NCBI RefSeq assembly: GCF_014646155.1
Contig: NZ_BMMX01000001.1
Span: 297,720 to 361,719 of the forward strand
Source of the DNA: Mangrovihabitans endophyticus
GTDB taxonomy: Bacteria > Actinomycetota > Actinomycetes > Mycobacteriales > Micromonosporaceae
Reading direction: 5' to 3'
DNA length: 64,000 bases
In this document: piece after piece, positions 17,832-27,464 of the stretch
Position numbering within the stretch: the stretch's first letter is position 1
Layout: each line of letters starts with the position of its first letter
Notes under the pieces: model-generated
Told to the model about the DNA's origin: nothing
Databases searched by the model: none
What the model saw: only the letters and a program-made list of their open reading frames with translations
Translations under genes and position numbers: made by a program

Positions 17832-18811
17832 GCCGTGGTCTGCTGGTCCGGCAACGGCACCGGCACCGACCGGACGGCGTCGTCCAGCACCTCCGCCGGG
17901 GTCACCCCGCGCAACTGGGCGTCCGGGGACAGCAAGACGCGGTGCGCGAACACCGGATGCAACAGCCGTTTCACGTCCTCCGGCAGCACGTAGCCACGGG
18001 CGTTGATCAGCGCGTACGCGCACGCCGCCCGGACCAGCGCGATCACCCCGCGGGGGCTGACCCCGACGCGCACCTGCGGATGGTTGCGGGTGGCCGCGGC
18101 CAGCCGCACCGCGTACGCGTACAGCGGATCGGCCACGTGCACGCGCTGCGCCAGCCGCACCATCTCGCCCACCGTCGCGGTGTCGGTGACCGGATCCAGC
18201 GCGTCCGGCGACCGGGTCGCCGACCCGCGCAGCACCTCGATCTCGACGTCCTCGTCGGGGTAGCCCACCGACAGCTTCACCAGGAACCGGTCCAACTGCG
18301 CCTCCGGCAGCCGGTACGTGCCGTCCATCTCCACCGGGTTCTGCGTGGCCACCACCAGGAACGGCTGCGGCACCGGATGCGCCACGCCGTCCACCGTGAC
18401 CCGCCGTTCCTCCATCACCTCCAGCAGCGCCGACTGGGTCTTCGGCGACGCCCGGTTGATCTCGTCGGCGATCACCAGGTTGGCGAACACCGGGCCCGGG
18501 TGGAACTCGAAGCCCCGGCTCGCCTGGTTGAAGATCGTCACCCCGGACACGTCGGAGGGCAGCAGGTCCGGAGTGAACTGGATGCGCCGCCACTGGCCGC
18601 TGATGGAGGCCGCCATCGCCCGCGCCAGCGTCGTCTTGCCCACCCCGGGCACGTCCTCCAGCAGCACATGGCCCTGAGCGAACAGCGCGGTCAGCGCCAG
18701 GCGCACCACGTCGGCCTTGCCCAGCACCACCGCGCCGACGCGGTCGGCCAGTTGCGCGGCGATCTGCGCGAACGTCTGAATGTGCTGCGGGGGCAGCGGT
18801 TCGGTGTGCAC
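17828..18811 (-). CDS. MoxR-family AAA+ ATPase
   Basis: The 327-aa product has Walker A (EDVPGVGKTTLARAMA, about residue 52-67), Walker B (LVIADEINRASPKTQSALLEVMEE), sensor 1 (VVATQNPVEMDGTYRLPEAQLDRF) and the C-terminal lid (GVSPRGVIALVRAACAYALINARGYVLPEDV) characteristic of MoxR. It is cytosolic and probably remodels the DUF58 and transglutaminase-like membrane proteins encoded next to it. Start GTG 18811 follows AGGAAG. It lies 9 nt after the stop of the large FN3 gene, which suggests one operon. Confidence 0.93.
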   Translation of the reverse strand: MHTEPLPPQHIQTFAQIAAQLADRVGAVVLGKADVVRLALTALFAQGHVLLEDVPGVGKTTLARAMAASISGQWRRIQFTPDLLPSDVSGVTIFNQASRGFEFHPGPVFANLVIADEINRASPKTQSALLEVMEERRVTVDGVAHPVPQPFLVVATQNPVEMDGTYRLPEAQLDRFLVKLSVGYPDEDVEIEVLRGSATRSPDALDPVTDTATVGEMVRLAQRVHVADPLYAYAVRLAAATRNHPQVRVGVSPRGVIALVRAACAYALINARGYVLPEDVKRLLHPVFAHRVLLSPDAQLRGVTPAEVLDDAVRSVPVPLPDQQTTA

Positions 18812-18820
18812 GCACGCTTC

Positions 18821-21436
18821 CTAGCAGGCCGGCAGGTCACCGAGGTCGTCGCCGCCGTCCAGGTTCAGCCACGCCCACGGAATGTAGTTCTTGCCTTTGT
18901 AGTTGACCTTGACCCACCAGGTGCTGTGCTTGTGGTGGTTGTAGATGTAGGAGTCGACGTCGTCGCCCTTGACCTTGCAGTACGACTGCAGCCGCGTGCC
19001 GGGTTTGGCCCAGCCGACCTGCTTGTCGTTGTTCTGGTCCGGCACGCTGAAGATCTCGTTGCCGTTGCGTCCCGCCCGGTCCTCGTCGCAGTAGGTGGCG
19101 GTGTCGCCCTCCTCGCCGTTGTTGCAGGTGGCCGTGCCGTACAGGGCCGCGGTGGTGCGTTTGGCCGTCGCGGTGACGGTGCCCGCCGCGTTCTTCGCGG
19201 TGACCGTGACCGTGTACGCCGTGCTCGGCTTCAGCCCGCCGACCGTCAGCGTGGAACAGTTGCCGTTCGCCGCACCGCCGCCGCTGCTCGCCGACGCCGA
19301 ACACGCCGCCGTGCCGCCGCCCGCGTCCACGCTGAACGACACCGTCGCGGTGTTGAACGTCGCCGACGACCCGGTGACCGTCAGCTTCGGCTCGGCCACG
19401 GTGCGGGCCGTCGCGGTGCCCGGTTCGCTCGCGCCCGCCGCGTTGACCGCCCGCACCCGCACCGCCACGTCCTGCCCGGCGCCGAAGCCGCCGATCTCCG
19501 CCGACGTGTCGGTGGCCTGCACCGTGCGGTCGCCCGCCGTCACCTCGTATCGGCTGATCGGGCGGCCGTTGTCCGCCGGGGCCGACCAGGTCACCCGGAC
19601 CGTGCCCGCCTTGTCGCCCACGGTCGCCGCGTCCACGTCGCCGGGCTGCTCCGGCCGGGCGTACGGCACCACCGTCTCGCTGATCGGCGACGCCTGGGAC
19701 CCGGCGCCCCGCTCGTTGACCGCGACCACCGTGAACGCGTACTGCTTGCCGTAATCCAGGGCGCCCGCCTTGATCGTCAGCGACGTCCCCCGGGCATCAC
19801 CCACCGGGGCGCTGCCGCCTTCCGCCACGCCCGTCACCTCGTACCGCACGATGTCCAGGCCCTGACCGTTCGCGGCCGGCCAGCTCACCACCACCGTGCC
19901 GTCCGGCTTGGCCTGCGCGGTCGCCGACGCCGGCGGATCCGGCACCTCGGCGGTGGGACGCACCGGGTTGCTGGTCCGCGACGGGCCGTCGCCCTTCTTG
20001 TTCACCGCCCACACCTCGAACCGGTAGGTCTTGCCGTTGGTCAGCCCGGTCACCTCCAGGGCGCGCTGGTCCGCGCCCACCTGGAAGGTCCGTCCCGCGC
20101 CGCGCACCACGTACCGGGTGATCGCCGCGCCGTTGTCGTCCGCCGCCTGCCAGGTCACCCGGGCCTGCGCGTTGCCCGCCGCCGCGTGCACGTTGCGCGG
20201 CGCGCCCGGCTCGGTCACCGGCGGCTTCTTCGGCTTCTTCGGCGGCGGGGGCGGATCCGGCGGGGTCGGTGGCGGGTCGCCGCCGAGCACGTCGTCGGCG
20301 TACTTGTCCACCGTGCGCACGTGGTGCGCGTCGTCCACCACCCGCGCCGTGGACGCGCCCGGCGCGTTGATGAACAGGTAGTTCTCCCGCACCTCCAGAT
20401 CCAGCAGGCCGCCCGGGTCGTCCACCGCGATGCCGTCGCGTGGCCGCCCGGCCGCGTCGAACACGTGCACCCGGCCGGTCTCCGCCTCCGGCACATACAC
20501 GTATCCCTGCCAGGCCACCGCCGGCTGCAGGGTGCCGTCGCCGGGGACCGTGAACGTCGCGCGGACGCCCTCGTCGCCCACCACGACCACCTGCCGGTCG
20601 TCCGGGACGGTGATCGGCACCGCACGGCCGTCGGTGTGCGCGGCGAGCGTGCCCGGCCCGGTCAGCGGCACCGTCGTGGTGCGCACCTGGTCGCCGCGGA
20701 CCATGGTCAGCGCGTTGGTGGTGCGGTCCAGCACCGCCACCCCGTCGTCCAGGGTGGACACCGCCAGATCGTGGTTGGGTGCGGCCACCGACTCGGTGCG
20801 CACCTGCGGGGTGCCGCCGCCGGTCGCCGGGCTGATGCCCGACACCGTGCCCTGCCCCGGCACCCCCACCCACAGGGTGTCCGTGCCGTCGAACGACCCG
20901 CCGGTGATGCCCGGCGGGTAGCGCAGCGGCTGGCCCATCGGCGCCAGCGTGTGCGGGTCGATCTGCTGCACCTCGCCGCGCACCGCGTCCACGATGAACG
21001 CCGCGTGCTCGCCCAGCGCCACGCTGACCCCGATGCCGGACTGCGTAGTCAGGGTCTGGAACTCCTTGAGCGAGGCCAGGTCCATGGTGCCGACCTGCCC
21101 GGTGTTCACGTCGCGCAGGATCACGAAGCGGTCGTTCTGGCTGACCTGCAACTGGTGCCCGCGGGCGCGCGGCACGTCCACCCGGGTGTCCACCTTGGCC
21201 GTGACGCCGTTGATCCGCGCCATCTCACCCTTGCTGGTGGACCACACCCAGGATGCGGCGTCGAAACTGGCCACCGCCTGATCCGCCGCCCCCAGTCCCA
21301 GCGCGGTCAGGCCCAGCCCGGTGACCAGGCTCAGCACGGTGCCGATGGTCACCAGACCACCGCGGCTGCGCCAGCGGCGCACAGGTGCCGTCACGACCCG
21401 ATTCCTCCTGACCTGTTCGAAGACGGAGGCCATCAT
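18821..21436 (-). CDS. Large membrane-anchored extracellular protein with fibronectin type III repeats
   Basis: The protein is about 871 aa. It has a short basic N-terminus, one membrane segment (about 32-52) and an extracytoplasmic propeller-like region (about 60-340; repeated units such as LWVGVPGQGTVSGI and YVYVPEAETGRVHVFD). A Pro/Lys linker (PPPTPPDPPPPPKKPKKPP) leads to four FN3-like domains (starting about 370, 460, 550, 640) and a Cys-containing C-terminal module ending GDLPAC. No catalytic motif is seen. It probably sits at the envelope and works with the downstream MoxR trio. The start is uncertain: tandem ATGs at 21436 and 21433 lack a clear ribosome site, and a GTG at 21475 is in frame. 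Confidence 0.8.
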   Translation of the reverse strand: MMASVFEQVRRNRVVTAPVRRWRSRGGLVTIGTVLSLVTGLGLTALGLGAADQAVASFDAASWVWSTSKGEMARINGVTAKVDTRVDVPRARGHQLQVSQNDRFVILRDVNTGQVGTMDLASLKEFQTLTTQSGIGVSVALGEHAAFIVDAVRGEVQQIDPHTLAPMGQPLRYPPGITGGSFDGTDTLWVGVPGQGTVSGISPATGGGTPQVRTESVAAPNHDLAVSTLDDGVAVLDRTTNALTMVRGDQVRTTTVPLTGPGTLAAHTDGRAVPITVPDDRQVVVVGDEGVRATFTVPGDGTLQPAVAWQGYVYVPEAETGRVHVFDAAGRPRDGIAVDDPGGLLDLEVRENYLFINAPGASTARVVDDAHHVRTVDKYADDVLGGDPPPTPPDPPPPPKKPKKPPVTEPGAPRNVHAAAGNAQARVTWQAADDNGAAITRYVVRGAGRTFQVGADQRALEVTGLTNGKTYRFEVWAVNKKGDGPSRTSNPVRPTAEVPDPPASATAQAKPDGTVVVSWPAANGQGLDIVRYEVTGVAEGGSAPVGDARGTSLTIKAGALDYGKQYAFTVVAVNERGAGSQASPISETVVPYARPEQPGDVDAATVGDKAGTVRVTWSAPADNGRPISRYEVTAGDRTVQATDTSAEIGGFGAGQDVAVRVRAVNAAGASEPGTATARTVAEPKLTVTGSSATFNTATVSFSVDAGGGTAACSASASSGGGAANGNCSTLTVGGLKPSTAYTVTVTAKNAAGTVTATAKRTTAALYGTATCNNGEEGDTATYCDEDRAGRNGNEIFSVPDQNNDKQVGWAKPGTRLQSYCKVKGDDVDSYIYNHHKHSTWWVKVNYKGKNYIPWAWLNLDGGDDLGDLPAC

Positions 21437-21534
21437 AGGGGCGGGCGAGACGCGGTGGACACCCGTGAATGTCACGGTTCCGAATAGGCATGATCGCTTA
21501 CGGTGATCATTTTCTGCGCGCCGTCACGAGTTCT

Positions 21535-22941
21535 CTACTTGCCGTGCGCGCGGCTCGTGCAGGATTGCGGTGAGCTGGCAAATTCGTTCGTGCCATAGAC
21601 CGCCACCACCGCGAAGCAATAATCCAGGTCCGGGTTCAACCCGTTCAAATCGATCGACGTGGTGCCCGGACCCACCTGACCCAGCGGTTTCAGCAGCTCA
21701 CCCGGATGCCCGCCGGTCACCATGAACGACGTACGCCCCTGGGCCGGATCGGTCCAGAAGACCTGGATGGACGAACCGAAATCCTTCAGCCGCACGTCGG
21801 TCGGCGCCGGCCCGCCACCCAGCGTCGGCTTGCCCGGCTCCTCCGGCTGCGCCGGCGGGTTGTTGCGCGCGAGCACGAACACCAGGGCCACCACCGCGAT
21901 GACCGCCGCCAGCACCGCCGCGATCGCCGCGAACAGCACCGGACCCCGTCCGGACCGTTCCTGCTCCGGCTGCCGGGCAGGCCCCGGCGTGTGCGGATCC
22001 GGCAGCGGCCGGTCGTCCGGCCCCGGCCACGGCGCTTGTTCGTACGCGGCCGGCACCGGGTGTTCGTAGGCGGCCGGCGCCTCCCGTCCGTGGGCGGCCG
22101 GTTGTTCGTCCGCGGCCGGCACCGACCGGTCGTACCCGGTGGGCGCGCTCGGTGGCGGACCGGACGGTGCCGTCTGCCGGAACGGATCCGGCTGCGCCCA
22201 GTCCGCCGGCGTCGGCAGCACCATGGTCGACTCGACGTCCGGCCCGGGCGTCGGCGACCGGCCCGGTTCCGGTTGACGCGGCGGTCCCGTTGGGGCCGGT
22301 CCCGTTGGGGCCGGTGTCGTCTGCGGCCATGGCTCAGCCGGTTGCGGGCCTTCTGGTGGTGGCTCTTCCCGTCGTCGCGTGTTTCCGGGCGGCGGGGGAG
22401 TGGCGGGGGGCGGGGGCGTCTCTGGGGGTGAGATCGTCGTCGGGGAGGGAGCCGGCGCCGGGGACGGAGCCGCCGCGGAGGCGGGAGCCGCCTCCGGTGA
22501 TGCGGTCGTCTCTCCCACGCGCTGGCGGGACTCCGCCACCGCCCAATGGTCGCCACCCAGCACCGGCGCGCCGAACTCCGCCACCCGTCCGAACGCCTTG
22601 CGGGCCTCGTGGCGGTTCCCCAACTCCTCCGCCACCACGCCGATCGCGTATGAGATCTCCAACATCAGCGGATCCGCGTCACCCAGACGCCACCGGCCCG
22701 CCGCGTACGCCTCCTCCAGCACCCGCCGCGCCGACGCCGGATCATCCACATACTGGTAGAGCCCCGCGAGCTGATGCGCCGCCGCCAGCACGCCCGGATC
22801 ATCCTCGCCCAGGTTCACCTTGCCCAGGCCCACCGCGTGCTCCAGCATCGCGATCGCATGCGGGATCTGCCCGGTACGGGCCAGCTCGTCGGCACGCTGC
22901 CGGGCCGGCGTCAGCGGGGACGGCTGCGACACGCCCGCCAT
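21535..22941 (-). CDS. TPR protein with membrane segment and C-terminal FN3-like domain
   Basis: The 468-aa product has TPR-like helices at the N-terminus (about 10-145; ARQRADELARTGQIPHAIAMLEHAVGLG, ARRVLEEAYAAGRWRLGDADPLM), a very long Pro-rich linker (about 150-330), one membrane segment (about 338-362: LFAAIAAVLAAVIAVVALVFVLA) and a short beta domain resembling FN3 (about 385-462). The TPR side should be cytoplasmic and the FN3 side outside. It shares the FN3 theme and strand with the next gene, 98 nt away, so it may belong to the same envelope complex. No enzymatic motif is present. Confidence 0.8.
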   Translation of the reverse strand: MAGVSQPSPLTPARQRADELARTGQIPHAIAMLEHAVGLGKVNLGEDDPGVLAAAHQLAGLYQYVDDPASARRVLEEAYAAGRWRLGDADPLMLEISYAIGVVAEELGNRHEARKAFGRVAEFGAPVLGGDHWAVAESRQRVGETTASPEAAPASAAAPSPAPAPSPTTISPPETPPPPATPPPPGNTRRREEPPPEGPQPAEPWPQTTPAPTGPAPTGPPRQPEPGRSPTPGPDVESTMVLPTPADWAQPDPFRQTAPSGPPPSAPTGYDRSVPAADEQPAAHGREAPAAYEHPVPAAYEQAPWPGPDDRPLPDPHTPGPARQPEQERSGRGPVLFAAIAAVLAAVIAVVALVFVLARNNPPAQPEEPGKPTLGGGPAPTDVRLKDFGSSIQVFWTDPAQGRTSFMVTGGHPGELLKPLGQVGPGTTSIDLNGLNPDLDYCFAVVAVYGTNEFASSPQSCTSRAHGK

Positions 22942-23143
22942 GCTGCCCGGTACGCGTCACCGCCGCCAGACCACCCCGATCTCAAGGGCGAAATGGACGA
23001 ATTTGTCGCTTGGCGCGCCCGCACCCGGACCCGTCCGTGGAGCCGCCGCCCGAGCCGTGTACAGTTCACTGTCATGCAGCCCGCCGGGCTGCCGCTCCTC
23101 GGTGCATGCCGAGCGACGGCGCAGGCGGCGACTCGCAGAGCAA

Positions 23144-23228
23144 GTCCGGGTGGCGGAATGGCAGACGCGCTAGCTTGAGGTGCTAGTGCCCTTTATCGGG
23201 CGTGGGGGTTCAAGTCCCCCTCCGGACA
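23144..23228 (+). tRNA. tRNA-Leu (anticodon GAG)
   Basis: An 85-nt cloverleaf is readable. The acceptor stem GTCCGGG pairs with TCCGGAC (one G-T pair). The D-loop contains GGCGGAATGGCAGACGC, the anticodon arm is CTAGC-TTGAGGT-GCTAG with anticodon GAG, and a long class-II variable arm (TGCCCTTTATCGGGCG) is typical of tRNA-Leu. The T arm is GGGGG-TTCAAGT-CCCCC. CCA is not encoded. The region immediately 3' differs in base composition, so this tRNA may mark the edge of an inserted segment. Confidence 0.95.
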
Positions 23229-23571
23229 CAGATAAATCGCACTGAGAAGTGGCCGCTGACCAGCGATTATTTGGTTGGCGGCCCTACTTGTTCCGTGGGG
23301 TTGGACTGCCGTGGGAACACCGTCCTCTCGCGGAGTCCATTCCGGTGTCGGCTCGGACTTGGATGATCCATTGCTGGACCAGGGTGAGGTCGGTCAGCAT
23401 CGAGAGCAGCCAGTATCGGCAAAAAGATCCGCTGCCGCTGGACGGCCTCGCCAGGTCGCTCTAAAGTGACGACTTCGGCAGGTTGTCACGCAATGTGGTG
23501 GGAAAGCTACTCACTCGGCCTGGTCTCCATGGATGTCGCAGCGCAATCACCGGAGAACGGAGAACAAAGCT
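23229..23571. other. Gap between tRNA-Leu and the first accessory gene
   Basis: This 343-nt stretch contains only short unsupported ORFs in both directions, with no good ribosome site or recognisable product. I saw no integrase, no obvious copy of the tRNA 3' end and no clear hairpin. It presumably carries the promoter of the following operon. Confidence 0.5.
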
Positions 23572-24402
23572 GTGGTCGATACCGAGGTTCGTGGCGATGA
23601 CGGTAGGAGGAATGCGCAACCGACGTGGCGGATTGCGTTCCTCTTTCATGCCGACCTGGCGCTCTTCTCCCGCACGGTCATCCGCTGCCTGGACGCCTTA
23701 ACCAATTCAACTTCTGAGTCGTTTGAGGTCGTCGTTCTGGCGGACGGCACACCGGAGCACGTCGCGGACAAACTTCCTGGTTTGGCCACCGGTTGGGGCA
23801 TCGACGAATTGCAAATTCGTTCACGCAAACGCTATGTTGCCAGCGGTGATCCGTCCAATAACGGCCACCGGCGAATGTTTGTTCCGGGCGTCCGTTATCT
23901 CGTCGTGGTCGAGGATGACGTCGTCATGTATCGGACGGAGCCCTCATTCGACATTCTCGCGGCATGTCGGGAACTGTTCGAACTGCACCCGGATGTCCCG
24001 GTTTTGTCTAAAGTGAACGACTACCACCAATGGTCGTGGAAACTCTTAGACGAGGGGCCGCCGATCGAGGCCGGAGTGCGGTCGGTGAACCGGCTCTCCA
24101 CACACTTCGTCGCCTATGACGTCGCTCGCTTCGTGCCAATTGCGGAACGGTTCGGTGGTTTCGATCTGGATGTTTTCATAGATCGGCCGGATCTCAGCTA
24201 TAACTGGGAGGATCTGGTCTCCCACGTCGGTACAACGGGTGGACGAAGGATCGCTTTTCCAGAATCGTGGCCTTTCCATGTTTTTCACTGCGATCGCAAG
24301 GTTGACCCTGAATCTATTTACCACACGCAGTGGCCGCCGGTGAAGGCCGAGATACTGGCTGAACTGGAGCGTCGCTATCGGTCGGCGGGGGCGACGGCGT
24401 GA
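23572..24402 (+). CDS. Glycosyltransferase-like protein (GT-A type)
   Basis: The product (about 276 aa) begins VVDTEVRGDDGRRNAQPTWRIAFLFHADLALFSRTVIRCLDAL and contains EVVVLADGTPE and a DxD-like metal site in YLVVVEDDVVMYRTEP (about residue 117-125). This is the layout of family-2 nucleotide-sugar transferases, although it is short and lacks membrane segments. The acceptor and donor are unknown. I chose GTG 23572 for the upstream GGAG; ATG 23533 is in frame. Two TTA codons (23698 and 24046) suggest bldA-type control. It overlaps the next gene by 4 nt and opens a four-gene coupled operon. Confidence 0.7.
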   Translation: MVDTEVRGDDGRRNAQPTWRIAFLFHADLALFSRTVIRCLDALTNSTSESFEVVVLADGTPEHVADKLPGLATGWGIDELQIRSRKRYVASGDPSNNGHRRMFVPGVRYLVVVEDDVVMYRTEPSFDILAACRELFELHPDVPVLSKVNDYHQWSWKLLDEGPPIEAGVRSVNRLSTHFVAYDVARFVPIAERFGGFDLDVFIDRPDLSYNWEDLVSHVGTTGGRRIAFPESWPFHVFHCDRKVDPESIYHTQWPPVKAEILAELERRYRSAGATA

Positions 24403-27400
24403 AGTCCATCGATGATCCTCTTTCCGGGCGGCACCGGGTAGCAGCATGGAGGCGGGCACTGGCCGCTGTCCGGTCGCTGTCGCCAAGGTTTCTTGACCGC
24501 CATGCCGTGGTGCTCGCCCATCTGGAACGCTTTGCGCCAGACGAGGCGGTGAGTGCCGCGATGACGTCGATCGGCCTCGGGGACGTCGGTCGGGCGGCCG
24601 CTGTCCTTGCCGGCACTCCCGAGCTCCGGATTCCCGAACCGCTTTCAAGTGCAAAGCCTGTCATCAGCGGATCGGCGCGGATGGTCAGTGTGGTTCACGA
24701 GCTGATGGTCAGCGGCCGCAACATCGACGCATGGATCTCGGGGCAGCCGGTCCTGGAGCAGACTGCTGTACCGCTCCATCCCTCGCGAGAGGCCCACCTT
24801 GTCCGTACCGGTGATTCCGAGTGGGTTGCGCTGCGGTGGCCCACCGGTTCTGTCGCTGCTCGATCGGCATACCAAGGTCATCTGGAAGCGGTTTTCCGTA
24901 CGGCCTCGGCCGCCTCGGGGACGCCAGTGCACGCTCAGGAGCAGTACGCAGTGATCGAAGGTGTTGGAAGCGACCCCTGGGTGCTTGCGCCAAACCTTGG
25001 TCGTACCGTCGAGGACCGGCTGCGATGCAACGAATTTCCGGCAGAGGAACGACACAAACTGCTAACCACCCTGACTGCACTTCGCAGGGCCATGGTCGAA
25101 ACAGGAATGATCTGGCAGGGCTTCGCGCCGCGCAACATGTTCTTCAGAGATGGCAGTTTGACTCTCATCGACTTCGAAGAGGTGGTTGACGCCGCGCGTG
25201 AACCGGCGCGGGCTGCCGAGTGCCTGACCTGGCATCGAATATTCTTCGCCGATTGCCTAACCGAACGGGAATCGCTCGAGCTGTTCCAGCCGTTGGCCGG
25301 TGAGCCAGAGATCCCGGACGACACGATTCGCGAAGCAGACCGGTTCGAGAGAGCTTTGCTGGGGACGCCCTCGATTACTTGGGCACGTCGACGGGAGTTG
25401 CTGCATGTGAGCATCGTTCTGGAAGGTAGGCATCAGCGACCCAGCAATAAGCGAGACGCCGGAGTCCTATTCGGACACGAACTCGGCCACTTCTGGGGCG
25501 ATTTTCTGTCCGCCGACCACGAAGCGCGGCTGTTTGCTCAAATGCGATCTGTCGACTCGTCGGAGGTACTCGCGGCCTGTCTGGAAGCGTTCGAGGCTGC
25601 CATGGAGGCTGACATCTGCCGAACGTTGCGGCAGCGCGCTTATGGCACGGAGGATGTCTCTACTCCTCGTACCGTCGCGATGATCGACGTGCTCGAGGCG
25701 ACTGGACCAGCTCACTTGGCGGCCCACCGCGCCCGGCAAAGTGGCTGGTACGAAGGTCTGGAAACCGACCCCGGCCAATTGGTCGACGAATTTCTGCATG
25801 AGGCAGGGACGGCCGTCAACGGACTCGACCGATCCGTCCTGGACGAGTACCTAGTCGGTGGGGGCGACGCCCGCAAAACTCACGAAGAATCCCTGGCTCA
25901 GGCAACCCGTATCGGGTTGGACTTCCTGCACCGCACGGAGGAGCCGTTCCTTCATCACCGCAAACCTGAGGAACTCCGCGCTGTGCTGGGCGGGCCGGTA
26001 CCGCTTACCGGTAGCGGCATGGATGCGGTCCTTGCCGAAGTTGAGGAAGTCATCGCCCACCTCTCTGTTTCTCAATCCCACCCCGACTATCTCGCATTCC
26101 CTGACACGGGGAACGCGATCGCTTCTCTCGTCGGAGGGACGGTAGGGCGACTGCTGAACCAGAACCTGATCGCGGTAGACCGGAGCGCCCCAGCGGCCAC
26201 GTTTGTCGAGATCCAGGTGGTCGAGTGGTTGCGAGAACTGGTCGGCTACGAAACGGTGCCGATCACCGAACTCCGAGGTGTTCGAGACATCGCGGGGCTG
26301 TGGGCGACCGGCGGTCACTTGTCCAACCACATTGCGATGTTGGTTGCTCTGGGCCGCCAATTCCCAGAGGTACGCCGGAGCGGTTTGATGGGACTGAACA
26401 GCCAACCGGCCGTGGTGATGGCAGGTCCGATCGCTCACTACTCGCACAGCGACGCAGCATTCCACCTTGGACTGGGCTGGGATGCCGTGATCAGTGTGGG
26501 CGCCGAAGGTGGCTTCACGACCGATCCGGACGCTGTGGAAGCAGCGCTGACCAATCCACCCAACGGCAAGACCCCGTTCATGGTGGTGGGCGTGGCCGGC
26601 AATTGCCGGACGACAGGCGTCGACGACCTGGCAAGGCTCGCGGAAGTGTGCCGCAGGCACGGTGTCTGGTATCACGTAGACGCTTGTCACGGTGGAAGTT
26701 TGATCTTCAACGAGAGACTCCGGGAACGCTACCTTGCGCGCATCGCCGAGGCGGATTCGGTGTCGCTGGACCCCCACAAGGGATTATTCACCCCGTACCC
26801 GTCGTCGTACGTCCTTTTTCGCGAGCGTGGCATGCTCGGCCAATTCAGCCGTCATTCTTCCGCGGTCAACGCCGATGGCAACTGGGATCTCGGCCTGATT
26901 ACCCCATTCCTCGGGTCGCGTGGGTTCGAGAGTCTGGCAACCTGGACCATCCTGCGGCATGTCGGCGTACGCCGCCTCGGAGACCTGGTGGAGAGCCGCC
27001 AGGCGCATGTGCGTTATCTTGAGCGTCGCATCGATGACAACGGCTTGTTCGTGCGGTTCAACGACGTCGACTTCTACCGGATGGCCTTCGTCTTCTGCCC
27101 TCCGCCGGTACGTCGACTGTTGAATTGCCTCGACCGGGAGTTGCGTCGGCGGGCGGTGCAGACGATCAGCCGCTACACTTCTCGACTCAACGACAGCCTC
27201 TACCGAGCCGGAGCGGTATGCTTCGACGAGCACACCCTGACCGATCTAGACAACCGGGTCGGGGCAGGCGCTGACGCCTCATTCACCATCATGGCAGCGT
27301 GCCCGGGGAACCCATTACTCGGCCGCGGCGATCTGGATCGCGCTTTGAGCCATCTCATTGAAGGGGCTCTGCAGCTCGTTCCGAGTTTGATCGCTGATCT

Positions 27401-27464
27401 TACTGAAGTCAGAGACGGCGGCCGGATGCTGACTGGGCCGGCTAGTTGGGGAGATCTGCTGTGA
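24399..27464 (+). CDS. Fusion of a kinase-fold domain and a PLP-dependent amino acid decarboxylase
   Basis: This is a 1021-aa protein. The first part (about 60-350) looks like an aminoglycoside-phosphotransferase/lanthionine-kinase-like fold: GMIWQGFAPRNMFF (Asn246) and LTLIDFEEVVDA supply catalytic-loop and metal-binding motifs. From about 470 to 1000 it is a group II decarboxylase (glutamate/aromatic amino acid decarboxylase-like): SQSHPDYLAFPDTGN, WATGGHLSNHIAML, YHVDACHGGSLIFNERLRERY and SLDPHKGLF, whose Lys794 should bind pyridoxal phosphate. I do not know a characterised protein with this domain order. It may phosphorylate and decarboxylate a pathway amino acid, or one domain may be structural. 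TTA codons are present. Start and stop overlap both neighbours. Confidence 0.8.
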   Translation: MKSIDDPLSGRHRVAAWRRALAAVRSLSPRFLDRHAVVLAHLERFAPDEAVSAAMTSIGLGDVGRAAAVLAGTPELRIPEPLSSAKPVISGSARMVSVVHELMVSGRNIDAWISGQPVLEQTAVPLHPSREAHLVRTGDSEWVALRWPTGSVAARSAYQGHLEAVFRTASAASGTPVHAQEQYAVIEGVGSDPWVLAPNLGRTVEDRLRCNEFPAEERHKLLTTLTALRRAMVETGMIWQGFAPRNMFFRDGSLTLIDFEEVVDAAREPARAAECLTWHRIFFADCLTERESLELFQPLAGEPEIPDDTIREADRFERALLGTPSITWARRRELLHVSIVLEGRHQRPSNKRDAGVLFGHELGHFWGDFLSADHEARLFAQMRSVDSSEVLAACLEAFEAAMEADICRTLRQRAYGTEDVSTPRTVAMIDVLEATGPAHLAAHRARQSGWYEGLETDPGQLVDEFLHEAGTAVNGLDRSVLDEYLVGGGDARKTHEESLAQATRIGLDFLHRTEEPFLHHRKPEELRAVLGGPVPLTGSGMDAVLAEVEEVIAHLSVSQSHPDYLAFPDTGNAIASLVGGTVGRLLNQNLIAVDRSAPAATFVEIQVVEWLRELVGYETVPITELRGVRDIAGLWATGGHLSNHIAMLVALGRQFPEVRRSGLMGLNSQPAVVMAGPIAHYSHSDAAFHLGLGWDAVISVGAEGGFTTDPDAVEAALTNPPNGKTPFMVVGVAGNCRTTGVDDLARLAEVCRRHGVWYHVDACHGGSLIFNERLRERYLARIAEADSVSLDPHKGLFTPYPSSYVLFRERGMLGQFSRHSSAVNADGNWDLGLITPFLGSRGFESLATWTILRHVGVRRLGDLVESRQAHVRYLERRIDDNGLFVRFNDVDFYRMAFVFCPPPVRRLLNCLDRELRRRAVQTISRYTSRLNDSLYRAGAVCFDEHTLTDLDNRVGAGADASFTIMAACPGNPLLGRGDLDRALSHLIEGALQLVPSLIADLTEVRDGGRMLTGPASWGDLL

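Noticed and set aside
17942..21487. Forward ORF of 1181 aa over the MoxR and FN3 genes
   Set aside because: Arg/His/Val-rich antisense reading; the minus strand has Walker motifs and FN3 repeats.
23249..23469. Short forward ORFs just after the tRNA
   Set aside because: They have no ribosome site, domain or continuity with neighbours; they may be fragments, but this cannot be supported.
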